64,000 nt of DNA, taken from Trichomonas vaginalis G3. Its lineage: Eukaryota > Parabasalia > Trichomonadida > Trichomonadidae. The translations under genes and the position numbers were made by a program. This document shows positions 28,736-36,997 of the stretch, piece after piece. The stretch covers positions 11,861,507 to 11,925,506 of the forward strand of contig NC_067206.1 in the NCBI RefSeq assembly GCF_026262505.1, given 5' to 3'. Below the pieces are notes generated by a model that worked only from the letters and a program-made list of their open reading frames with translations, was not told the origin of the DNA and did no database searches. Numbering within the stretch: the stretch's first letter is position 1; every line of letters begins with the position of its first letter.

Positions 28736-29056
28736 TTATCCGCTTTGTAGGAATTTAAAAATTGTTTGTTGTTCTGTTTCAGTTAAATTACTGAATTTTT
28801 CAAGATTAATATTGTGATAAAAAATAGAATCCTTGAAACATTCTGATATCTTTTCAATGTTTAAAACGGATGCTAAAAAATGTAAAAGAACTTCATCAGT
28901 CACTGTGATTTTTTTGAAAAATTTATCCCAATTCAAGCATCCAATTGATCTTTCTGTCATTGTACTTATGCATTGATAAAGTTGATTTAATGAATCCGAA
29001 GAATAATCATTATGCTTGACTAGTTGAGTTAGTTGATACAGACTGTCGTCAGCCAT
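28736..29056 (-). CDS. Helical-repeat protein, N-terminal part (MULE passenger, possibly split)
   Basis: The 106-residue product starts MADDSLYQLTQLVKHNDYSS and is fully helical in pattern (LNQLYQCISTM, EVLLHFLASVLNIEKI). It ends in FKFLQSG at a TAA shortly before the next frame. The similarity in composition and the short spacing suggest one original solenoid protein. The upstream region diverges toward the transposase gene, now with the Polinton between them. Confidence 0.5.
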   Translation of the reverse strand: MADDSLYQLTQLVKHNDYSSDSLNQLYQCISTMTERSIGCLNWDKFFKKITVTDEVLLHFLASVLNIEKISECFKDSIFYHNINLEKFSNLTETEQQTIFKFLQSG

Positions 29057-29105
29057 TTTAAAAAATGAATAAAATTGATAGTAAATTAATTTTGTGAATT
29101 TTGTG

Positions 29106-29333
29106 ACGCTACATTCAATCTAAGACCAATATCTCAAAGAATTCCTCATTTAAGTATTACTTTTCATTGTTTTTTAAAAAATATCTTTGCTTATTTGTTC
29201 ACTTTTTGACATTTATTATATGCTTTTATCATATTTCCGATGATATGAATATATATTCTATATAAGAATAACGCTACATTCAATCTAAGACCAATATCTC
29301 AAAGAATTCCTCATTTAAGTATTACTTTTCATT
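29106..29333 (+). repeat. 63-bp direct repeat
   Basis: ACGCTACATTCAATCTAAGA begins an identical 63-bp block at 29,106-29,168 and 29,271-29,333, a 165-bp offset. It lies upstream of the helical-repeat gene. Confidence 0.9.
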
Positions 29334-29826
29334 TTTGATTCAATTTTCGAACGGTTTTCGTAAATTTTGCATCATTTCATTTTTAAGGATACCCTTACAT
29401 TGCGTAGTTAGAAAGAGAATATGATATTGTCATGATTGCTAAAGTTTTAGGCTCCAGAAATGAATATACATCAAACTGAAACAATTGATAAATTGAATGA
29501 ACTTTTGAGAGGTTCTCAAATAAAAAAAATTATCTAATTTTTTACAATATTACTATTATTTTATCCACATATGTATATATATAATTTGAGAAAACTTTTA
29601 GGAAAAAATAAGTTTAATAAAAATCTGAATTTTACTTGTTGTGGGATTGTTATTAATTGACACTCCAGACGTATTACTAATAGTTATGCGTATGCAATTA
29701 AAGTATTTCTGATGGACAAAATGTGAGATTTATATCAGATAATTCATTTCTACTATTAAGTTATTCATTTATGAGTTTGCACTTATTCGCACTAAATAAT
29801 AACTATTAAAATTGTTTTAATTAATT
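29334..29826. other. MULE-internal spacer
   Basis: AT-rich and gene-free. It contains TTAAGGATACCCTTAC at 29,383-29,398, which recurs inverted at 55,658-55,673 immediately before the transposase start. The pair may be parts of the ancestral divergent promoter region. Confidence 0.5.
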
Positions 29827-29832
29827 GACACC
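29827..29832 (+). repeat. Polinton target-site duplication, left copy
   Basis: GACACC, identical to 53,842-53,847. Six base pairs is the standard duplication size for Polintons. Confidence 0.9.
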
Positions 29833-30139
29833 AGTACAGTATACATTGTGCGTTCGCCTGTAGCCTACAGCTACAGTCACCGACACAATGAAAAAAGTGA
29901 CAGAAAACTGACACCATACGGGCGCGCATATGTACGCATATATGTGTAAAAATAAACGTTCATATGTAAACTAACCTTTATTCACTAGCAGGGGCTGATA
30001 AATCATAATCGTCGAGAAGTACGATAGGTGGTCCCACCTGTTTAATCTGTATGGAGAGGCAAACGTGACGTAAGAAGCATAACACTGGTTTCTCAGTATA
30101 TTTAATAGACTCTGCTGTTGGCTTAACTGTAAGCTTATA
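29833..30139 (+). repeat. Polinton element 3 left terminal inverted repeat
   Basis: 307 bp, matching 53,536-53,841 inverted with one single-base indel and one substitution seen by eye. It overlaps the last ~53 codons of the major capsid gene. It contains CTGTCACTTTTTTC-type sequence (on the minus strand) like the motif before several small genes. Confidence 0.95.
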
Positions 30140-31666
30140 TGTAATAGGTGAATTAGATAACTGACCCTGTTGGAATGTATAATCAGTTTCGCAAGGGAAT
30201 CCACATAGGTAATGACCTAAGTCATTTGACTCGATTCCAAATTGAGGGACTGATGTGGTTGTGATAGACCTCATGACATCATAGTTGAAGCCAACAGTAT
30301 CGTTATTATTGTTAGTGGCATTTGCCTGCATCTCATAGAAGATTGGATCATTAGATGCTTGAGCCTCAGCGGGTATGTTACCATATGCTCCACAGTTCAA
30401 TTGAATTTGTTCAAACAATGGATTTTCATAGGTAGTGTTATAATTAGGTGTTTTCTTAAATAGTGTATAAATGGTGTTCACATATAATGGAGTAAATGCT
30501 GCCGTGAATGTACAAGGAGTTCCTTCACCTTTAGCCATTGAACCATCCATAGTAATGCAGTCAATTCTTTTGATTGGGAAGTTTAGAGTCTTTGCCGAAT
30601 ATCTTGTCACCAAATCACTATAGATGTTAGGGTCCAAAGAGAATGAGTTACAGTATGTAATCATTTCAAAGAAGTTTGCATTCTTCTTAGTGAACTTAAT
30701 AAACTTGGTACCAAATGATATCGTACTCTTATCGGCATTCCAAGTTACAGTATCAATAACTTTGATACCTTCATAGATAGGAGTGAAGTGATTAGTGATT
30801 GGAATATAGCTTGTAACATTGGCTTGCATGTTCGGTAATGGTAGAATATCCTGATAACTTAATGGTGTCCAAACCATACCAGCAATACTGAACTTAACCT
30901 TAAGTTGTAAGTTACCAGCAAACGCTGGAAGGAATCTAATGTTATTAAGTATTAGGAATCTTCTTAGGTCAATCTTGATTGGTATGTGGAACTTTAATGT
31001 AGTTGCACCACTAATTGGTTTATTGAACTCAATAATCTGTCCAGAACGAACTGTATCACATCTATTGAAAACATCTTTATGTCTAGCCTTACTAAATACA
31101 TCAACTTTCTTAATAGCTTCTGTTGTAGATGCAGTAGAAGTAATGTAACCTTCTTCTCTAGCATTATCTTGTGTATAAACACTTTTACCATTAGCGATTA
31201 ATTGATATGATTCAACAGCATAGAATGAATCAATGTATCCCAACCAAATTGCTGGAAGATGTGCACATGATTTGCCACCAGCATATTTAGTATCAATTGC
31301 TTTAATTGCTGTAACATTTGATCCTGTAGGAGCTGTCTCAACAGCTCTTTCTTTATATACTTCACCATCATATTTAGGAACTTTTTCATCAGCTGGTTCA
31401 GTTTCTGTTGTAATTATGCACTCACCATCGACATAACCACTAATGAACGTATTATATAAGTCAATCATGTTCTCACCAGGTGGTGATATGTTAAATGTAA
31501 TATAACCGTTATCAATAGTATTTGTCGGCATAGCTGGCACTTTTGTTGGGACATATCTATGGTTAGTATCTCCAATAGGAACTGCCCCATCAACTTGATC
31601 GAAATAATATCTTACTTGTCTGATGGAATCAGCAATACTGTATGTATTGAGGTTATCGTTCAACAT
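29978..31666 (-). CDS. Major capsid protein (double jelly-roll type)
   Basis: This 562-residue protein would form the capsid shell. The N-terminal part has NGYITFNISPPGENMIDLYN and a strand-rich region. A central segment (TTLKFHIPIKIDLRRFLILN, then NIRFLPAFAGNLQLKVKFS) resembles the Polinton major capsid first jelly-roll core. The length and the position at the element end fit the family. The leader AATTTTTTATAGCTGAGAAAGATG precedes the start. Its 3' end lies inside the terminal repeat, so the last ~53 codons are duplicated at the other end. Confidence 0.78.
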   Translation of the reverse strand: MLNDNLNTYSIADSIRQVRYYFDQVDGAVPIGDTNHRYVPTKVPAMPTNTIDNGYITFNISPPGENMIDLYNTFISGYVDGECIITTETEPADEKVPKYDGEVYKERAVETAPTGSNVTAIKAIDTKYAGGKSCAHLPAIWLGYIDSFYAVESYQLIANGKSVYTQDNAREEGYITSTASTTEAIKKVDVFSKARHKDVFNRCDTVRSGQIIEFNKPISGATTLKFHIPIKIDLRRFLILNNIRFLPAFAGNLQLKVKFSIAGMVWTPLSYQDILPLPNMQANVTSYIPITNHFTPIYEGIKVIDTVTWNADKSTISFGTKFIKFTKKNANFFEMITYCNSFSLDPNIYSDLVTRYSAKTLNFPIKRIDCITMDGSMAKGEGTPCTFTAAFTPLYVNTIYTLFKKTPNYNTTYENPLFEQIQLNCGAYGNIPAEAQASNDPIFYEMQANATNNNNDTVGFNYDVMRSITTTSVPQFGIESNDLGHYLCGFPCETDYTFQQGQLSNSPITYKLTVKPTAESIKYTEKPVLCFLRHVCLSIQIKQVGPPIVLLDDYDLSAPASE

Positions 31667-31686
31667 CTTTCTCAGCTATAAAAAAT

Positions 31687-32136
31687 TTACAATCTTCTTA
31701 TTCTTGGGATTATTCGTCTTATTTGTGGCTGAGGTTTAGGAGGTTCTGGTTCAGGCTCTGGTTCATCATCGAAGTGTATTCTTTTCTCTTCCATTGATTG
31801 AACATATTCTTGATTCTCTTTAGTTTCCTTCTCACGTTCAATTGGGTCCATGTTTGGTTCATTAACTACACTGTTACGTTCTAATATCTTTGTCATCATC
31901 TCTAACAACATTTTATTAGTATATGCTTGTTCTTCTTCTTTCTTCTCATCAACTTTAGGAGCTTCTTGAACAACAGGAGCTGGGGCAGGAGCTGGTGAAT
32001 TCAATGGTGCCTTTCTCTTTCTAACTTGAACTGAACCATTCTTCATATGACAAACATAATATAATGGATGTTGTATTCCTTTAGCTTCATTCAATATGAT
32101 TGATTGCTTTTCACTTGGTGAAAGTTTTGACGTCAT
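31687..32136 (-). CDS. Polinton protein with a short KNG-RK domain, 149 aa
   Basis: Residues 4-45 (LSPSEKQSII, HPLYYVCHMKNGSVQVRKRK, APL) share the short domain seen at 20,875-21,459 and 46,719-46,955. A Pro/Ala linker, a coiled helical region (MLLEMMTKILERN) and a Pro-Glu repeat tail with a basic end (IRRIIPRIRRL) follow. The true start is at 32,136, close to the divergent promoter; an upstream open extension is unlikely. It is just upstream of the major capsid gene and may be a capsid-associated protein. Confidence 0.65.
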   Translation of the reverse strand: MTSKLSPSEKQSIILNEAKGIQHPLYYVCHMKNGSVQVRKRKAPLNSPAPAPAPVVQEAPKVDEKKEEEQAYTNKMLLEMMTKILERNSVVNEPNMDPIEREKETKENQEYVQSMEEKRIHFDDEPEPEPEPPKPQPQIRRIIPRIRRL

Positions 32137-32170
32137 TTCTATCCTAATAAAATTTTTTACTCCTAACAAA
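32137..32170. promoter_or_regulatory. 34-bp divergent promoter
   Basis: The spacer between two divergent genes reads AATTTTATTAGGATAG on one strand and AATTTTTTACTCCTAACAAA on the other. Each ends 0-3 bp from an ATG. This is the TTTTTA(T/C) class. Confidence 0.65.
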
Positions 32171-32398
32171 ATGACTGAGAATACTTTCGACAGAGAAGCA
32201 CTCAAGAATGAACTTCGTGAAGAAATACTTAATGAACTCAAACCAAAAGAACAAACACAAGAAGAGAAACCAGCTAAACCAAAGCGTAAACTCACAGAGA
32301 AACAATTAGCTGCATTAGCAGCTGGACGCGCAAAGAATCCACGAATGATTGCAAAGAAATTGAGAGAAGAGGAAGAAGCTAAGAAAAATAATAAGTAA
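32171..32398 (+). CDS. Small charged protein, 75 aa
   Basis: Begins MTENTFDREALKNELREEIL. It has an amphipathic acidic helix, a Lys/Pro hinge (KPAKPKRKLTEKQ) and a basic Ala-rich helix (ALAAGRAKNPRMIAKKLREE). The last part resembles DNA-binding or nuclear-localising basic segments. The start at 32,171 follows its leader directly; the open frame upstream belongs to the divergent gene. Function unknown. Confidence 0.65.
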   Translation: MTENTFDREALKNELREEILNELKPKEQTQEEKPAKPKRKLTEKQLAALAAGRAKNPRMIAKKLREEEEAKKNNK

Positions 32399-32402
32399 GT
32401 GT

Positions 32403-35400
32403 TTAGAACTTTAACTTACGTTCAAAAGATGACTTCGTTGAAATAGTGAAGTCCTTATTTTTGTTGAAGCATGGTTTCGAACCAATGCACAAGTCAAAGG
32501 TTATCTCATCACCTTCATAAAGAGATTTGTACAATTCCACGATGCTATATTTTTCCCCAACTTTCTCAGGGAAGAACAAACCTTTCTTCTCGTCATAATG
32601 TACTTGTATCGCATCTGGGAACATTTGGTTTGCAGTAAGTGCAATTACGTCCTGTGTGATTCCCTTCATTCGACAGTGGAAAGCAATTTCCTTGAGGTCA
32701 TTGGTTAATTCGTCGAGGTAAGTCTTCTTTCCAACGAATATAGATCTTTGTGCCTTAGACATATGTCCTGCAGTAATCTCTGCAAAGTCTGAATGAAATT
32801 GACCCAGTGCTTTTCCAATGAGTTCTCTGTTATACCTTCTCTTGTATTCTTCTGCTAACTTATCTAAGTCCTTCTCATACAAGTGTAAACTATCTGTATC
32901 CTGATAGAACAACTTCAAGCCCAAATCTTCTGCTGTGAAGAATACTTCATTCATGATTCGTTTGGACATAGAAAGGATTGAAACACCTAATGGACAATAG
33001 TTAAAGTGACGAACGATAGGTTTAAATGACTTTACACATGAAAGTTCGGAATCGGGGATGAACTCTATTGTCTGTATGTCATTATAGTTCTTAATGATAT
33101 AGTCAGTGAGCTTATTGTCCTTGATGAAACGAATCTTTTTGTCAATGGGCTTTAATATCGTCTTACCATAGATACTGTTCAAAAGAAGTTTGATGATCTC
33201 TTGTATCGGATTACCTTCCTTCTTATACTTAGCACGTAATTCGAAGAGCTTCTTAACTTCATTCCTTATTGTCATGTCCCTTTTTCCATCATAATAGTAT
33301 CCATCAATGACTTTGCATGAGATCTCTTGGAACTTGATCAGATCTTGAAGCGTAATGTGGTCTACGAACATCTTGCAGCATGTATTGGAACTTCTGGCAA
33401 CATGTAAGTCAGGGTTGATGTCAGGATTGACGACAATCAATGGGAATGCTGAGTTCTTACCGATCGACAAGATCTCGATCTGACAGTAAAATCCTGAGAT
33501 GAACTTTTCCTTTGTTGGTTCAGCTTGGTCATCATCAAAGAGATGCTCCAACAAGTATTCACTGCTCTTCATCTCTTCTGTCATAACTTTTGGAATTCCT
33601 TCTAAACAGTAAAGTCTAGCAATTGCTGATGGATACAATGATACAGCATCGAAGTCAGTGATGAGTTCTCCTTCATTGTATTGCTTCTTGTTCTCAGCTA
33701 GCATGCATCTTCCTCCTTGAATACACTTGGAAATATATTCACGAGGTTTTCCTGCAAGATCAAAGAGATTACCGTTCTTCCAATATACTCTCTTCTCAAA
33801 GAGTTTGTTTGAGATAGAACTTATTGAAACATAATCATAAGCATCTATTTCAAACTCAGTCATGAGGTCATTGCGGAACTTAAGAAAGCCATCTCGTAAA
33901 ATGCGTACATCTTGACCGCAATAGAATGACGAATAAACTTCCATGTCAAAGTGTTCATCATCAATCTTGCAATCTTCAATCTTCTCAATGTTCTCATTAA
34001 AAGCTTCAATATCTTTGACATGATTCATGGCATCATCGATGTTACCAACTTTAGTTGTATTAACTAACTCTTCCGTGTAGTAATTATATGGGAAAACTTC
34101 TTTTTCACCACTAGTGAGGTGAAACATTTCAGGGAATCTTTCCAACTTAGTTGAGATGATTGCATAAGAGTCTTTGAAGCAGAGAAGTTTTCCTTTGTAC
34201 TTTCCTTGTATCTGCATCGTTTGTGAACCTTTGATGATTGGAGTTCCTGTAATCTCTTCTAACTGAGACATGAGAAAAGTGACATCGTACGATAAGTTGT
34301 GGAAATAAACTAAACTCTTATCTGGTAAAGCTTCGAGGAATTTTGACGCACAGTCACTTCCCCAAATTGATGTATAACCATCATCGTCATCTTCCATGAA
34401 ACAAATGTTGTATGCTTTGTGAATGTTTCCATCAGTTGATGCTTCGAAGTCAGCAAAGAAAACATGTTCTCTTGGGAACTTCATGTCTTTCTTCGTCTCT
34501 GAACTCCAATCTTTCTTCATCCTTGCGCAATAACGCTCATTGTATGTGAGGTCAATCATTTCTTCAAGGTTCTCATTATACATCGTTGTGAAGTATGTGC
34601 AAAGTTCTCCTGTTCTAATTGGTTCGAAATAATTGTTAGCAAACAAGAGTTCAATGACTTTTGCAAGTGGTGTAACTAACTTTGAGTTAATTGCATACCT
34701 TGTTTCATATCTTCTGTTAACTAACATCTTCTTCTCTAAAGTCCAATCCTTGCACAACTTACAAACATCTTCATAGTTCTTGATGAACATTGAACTTATT
34801 GGAAGCTTTTCGTTCAACATGTAGTGGTCATACATTAATAAAAGTTCTACTGTCATCTTTGGTTCTTCATCTGGTTCATAAGTATATGAATGATTTGAAT
34901 ACTTCTCGTTGTATTTGATGACATGGAACCTTATTCCTGTTTCTTTGGCAATAACCTTAATCTTTGACATTGGAAAATCTTTGACACGAATGATTTCCCT
35001 CATATGATTAATTGTTGCTTCGTCAACACCAGCTTGAATACAAGCGTAGATGAAACATGAATCTTTCATCATCTTCTTTGCTGTCTCTGCATTAAGTTCG
35101 TTGAAGATCTGATACCTCTCTAAGTTAATAGGTAATTTGCATGTCCATGTCCAAAGCTGACCATTACGTGACCTGTTTCTCTTCTTTGAATGGTTTTGTT
35201 TGATGATCTTGAGTGCGATCTTTTCTTGACCTGCTGCTCTCATCGTATCTAACATAACTTGTTCTTCAGCTGTGAGTTTATATGGTGTGTACGTTCCTTT
35301 TCTCAAAGCAGAAGCATCAACATCTGAATAAGCTGTATAGTCAAAGATCTCGATCTTCCTTAACGAAGGAATACTACAAAGGAAGAAGTCATAGTTTGAT

Positions 35401-36092
35401 TCAAGGACTTTAGATGCTAATTCTTGTACTTCTGCTATTGGAGCTTCATTAAGTAACTGATGAACTAATGATCCCATTGTATTGATGTTCAAATGACGCA
35501 AAATGTTTCTCTTCTCATCAAAGTCGTAATAGAATGTCCACTTCTGTTTGAAAAGGTCTATCTGTCCAATGAACTTTGCCATAACTCTTGGAAACATCTT
35601 GTTGAAGTAATCTTTTCCTCTTGGACTGTATTGGTCAATGTTAAACATAATGAATCTTTCTCCTGCTTTAGTTATTGGGTCTAACCATTTCTCATCAGGA
35701 AGTTTTTGACCATTAATGTTCTTAACAACGTAAAAGGCATTCTGTATTTCTTTGTATGCTAATTCGCTCTCATCAATCTTTGGTGGAGGGTCTGAGTATA
35801 TTGGTTGCATCTCCATTAACGCTCTATTATGAGATCTCTGATCGTGATCTAAAGCAACTGGGGAATTTGAAGCTGGAACATTCATGATACCATTGTAGTC
35901 ATCATAGAAGCTCTTAGCATTCTTGAAAATATCTGCTACACTTCCTGTACCTCCTTGATTCTTAATTGCCAGAGCTAATTTATTGGTAATGTCTTTAGCT
36001 TTCTTAGGCATTTTGATCCCAAACATATCAAGCATACCTTTCTTATCTTCTGGTGAAAGGTTATTAACTAATCCTTTTATAGCATTGAGCAT
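32403..36092 (-). CDS. Protein-primed family B DNA polymerase (PolB), 1229 aa
   Basis: It would replicate the element by protein priming. The exonuclease motifs are FFADFEAST near 545-553, YFHNLSYDVTFL near 596-607 and YCGQDVRIL near 724-732. The polymerase motifs are DFDAVSLYPSA near 812-823, LLLNSIYGKT near 968-978 and YQDTDSLHLY near 1064-1073. The ~540-residue N-terminal extension holds IMNVPASNS near residue 72 and CFIYACIQAG near 330, resembling a Cys-protease or OTU-type start, but unproven. Its length is typical for Polinton PolB. The leader TATTTTTTTATCGG lies 15-30 bp before the start. Confidence 0.95.
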   Translation of the reverse strand: MLNAIKGLVNNLSPEDKKGMLDMFGIKMPKKAKDITNKLALAIKNQGGTGSVADIFKNAKSFYDDYNGIMNVPASNSPVALDHDQRSHNRALMEMQPIYSDPPPKIDESELAYKEIQNAFYVVKNINGQKLPDEKWLDPITKAGERFIMFNIDQYSPRGKDYFNKMFPRVMAKFIGQIDLFKQKWTFYYDFDEKRNILRHLNINTMGSLVHQLLNEAPIAEVQELASKVLESNYDFFLCSIPSLRKIEIFDYTAYSDVDASALRKGTYTPYKLTAEEQVMLDTMRAAGQEKIALKIIKQNHSKKRNRSRNGQLWTWTCKLPINLERYQIFNELNAETAKKMMKDSCFIYACIQAGVDEATINHMREIIRVKDFPMSKIKVIAKETGIRFHVIKYNEKYSNHSYTYEPDEEPKMTVELLLMYDHYMLNEKLPISSMFIKNYEDVCKLCKDWTLEKKMLVNRRYETRYAINSKLVTPLAKVIELLFANNYFEPIRTGELCTYFTTMYNENLEEMIDLTYNERYCARMKKDWSSETKKDMKFPREHVFFADFEASTDGNIHKAYNICFMEDDDDGYTSIWGSDCASKFLEALPDKSLVYFHNLSYDVTFLMSQLEEITGTPIIKGSQTMQIQGKYKGKLLCFKDSYAIISTKLERFPEMFHLTSGEKEVFPYNYYTEELVNTTKVGNIDDAMNHVKDIEAFNENIEKIEDCKIDDEHFDMEVYSSFYCGQDVRILRDGFLKFRNDLMTEFEIDAYDYVSISSISNKLFEKRVYWKNGNLFDLAGKPREYISKCIQGGRCMLAENKKQYNEGELITDFDAVSLYPSAIARLYCLEGIPKVMTEEMKSSEYLLEHLFDDDQAEPTKEKFISGFYCQIEILSIGKNSAFPLIVVNPDINPDLHVARSSNTCCKMFVDHITLQDLIKFQEISCKVIDGYYYDGKRDMTIRNEVKKLFELRAKYKKEGNPIQEIIKLLLNSIYGKTILKPIDKKIRFIKDNKLTDYIIKNYNDIQTIEFIPDSELSCVKSFKPIVRHFNYCPLGVSILSMSKRIMNEVFFTAEDLGLKLFYQDTDSLHLYEKDLDKLAEEYKRRYNRELIGKALGQFHSDFAEITAGHMSKAQRSIFVGKKTYLDELTNDLKEIAFHCRMKGITQDVIALTANQMFPDAIQVHYDEKKGLFFPEKVGEKYSIVELYKSLYEGDEITFDLCIGSKPCFNKNKDFTISTKSSFERKLKF

Positions 36093-36135
36093 GTTGGTCT
36101 TTTATAACCGATAAAAAAATATACGTTATTTTTTT

Positions 36136-36978
36136 TTAATCGTCATCGTAATCATAATCGTACGAAGATTCTGTATCATCATCACTGACATCATTGGTTT
36201 CTCTAACTTCTGGCTTATCTGGTTTAATCTCTATCACCATAAACATTGGTGACAATAATCGAACAGGCTGATCTTGGAAGTCAACTAAGGTAAACGTAAC
36301 ATTAGTTAGTTCCCATGGAAATGCATCTATCCATGGTGAGGATTCCTTACATATAAGTGGTTTACCAGATATCCAGAACTCATTGATGTTATAACATGTA
36401 GATCTGTACATGATCTTTCTTCGATCATCAACTTGGTCAATATTATTGAACCCAGAGATGACAGACATTGATGAACGAAGGTATAACTGATACCCGAAGT
36501 TGAGCATAGGTGGTTTTGGCATTTGTAGATAATAATTATGTACAATAGGTAGTTCTATTCCATATGCACCTAAAATAAGATTTGCTCTATGTGAAGCATC
36601 TTTTAAATAGACTTTATGTCCTTTGTCCTGTGACGTAAATATAAGTTGATTCGTAGCACTCAGTGAAACTGTTACATTATGTTGACCTTTTTTCTTGTTA
36701 TAATAATCAAACTGTTTTGTTACAATCTCTTGTAGTTTTGATACAATAGTATCCATATCAAATGAAAGAGCTGACTTAAATGTACACACCTTTTCTTCTC
36801 CATCTTCGTCTAACTGTAAGACAAAATAATCTGTTTCGTCACAAACAATAAAGTTCGCCATAGTACTGACACTTTTTACTCTCATCTTTATCTTACTTGG
36901 ATGCCCCATGTTAGGATCTGCTTGAAACTGTATTGTCCCGTAGTTATTAGGATCAGTCGATTGTAGATAATACATCAT
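36136..36978 (-). CDS. Penton-like minor capsid protein (tentative), element 3
   Basis: This 280-residue protein is strand-rich. A helix (TIVSKLQEIVTKQFDYYN) precedes NVTVSLSATNQLIFTS and then SHRANLILGAYGIELP, a layout like Polinton penton proteins. The last ~35 residues are acidic (DDTESSYDYDYDDD). It is head to head with the fibre gene, the same arrangement as the 282-residue gene of element 2. The penton assignment is from pattern, size and neighbourhood. Confidence 0.6.
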   Translation of the reverse strand: MMYYLQSTDPNNYGTIQFQADPNMGHPSKIKMRVKSVSTMANFIVCDETDYFVLQLDEDGEEKVCTFKSALSFDMDTIVSKLQEIVTKQFDYYNKKKGQHNVTVSLSATNQLIFTSQDKGHKVYLKDASHRANLILGAYGIELPIVHNYYLQMPKPPMLNFGYQLYLRSSMSVISGFNNIDQVDDRRKIMYRSTCYNINEFWISGKPLICKESSPWIDAFPWELTNVTFTLVDFQDQPVRLLSPMFMVIEIKPDKPEVRETNDVSDDDTESSYDYDYDDD

Positions 36979-36997
36979 TTTTATATGTAGTAAAAGA
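36979..36997. promoter_or_regulatory. 19-bp palindromic divergent promoter
   Basis: The entire spacer TTTTATATGTAGTAAAAGA between two divergent start codons is close to palindromic (TTTTA...TAAAA). It serves the penton-like and fibre genes, as at 17,884-17,901 in element 2. Confidence 0.75.

Noticed and set aside
32137-32295. N-terminal extension of the 149-aa KNG-RK protein
   Set aside because: It would run antisense through the divergent gene at 32,171; the ATG at 32,136 with its own leader is the better start.
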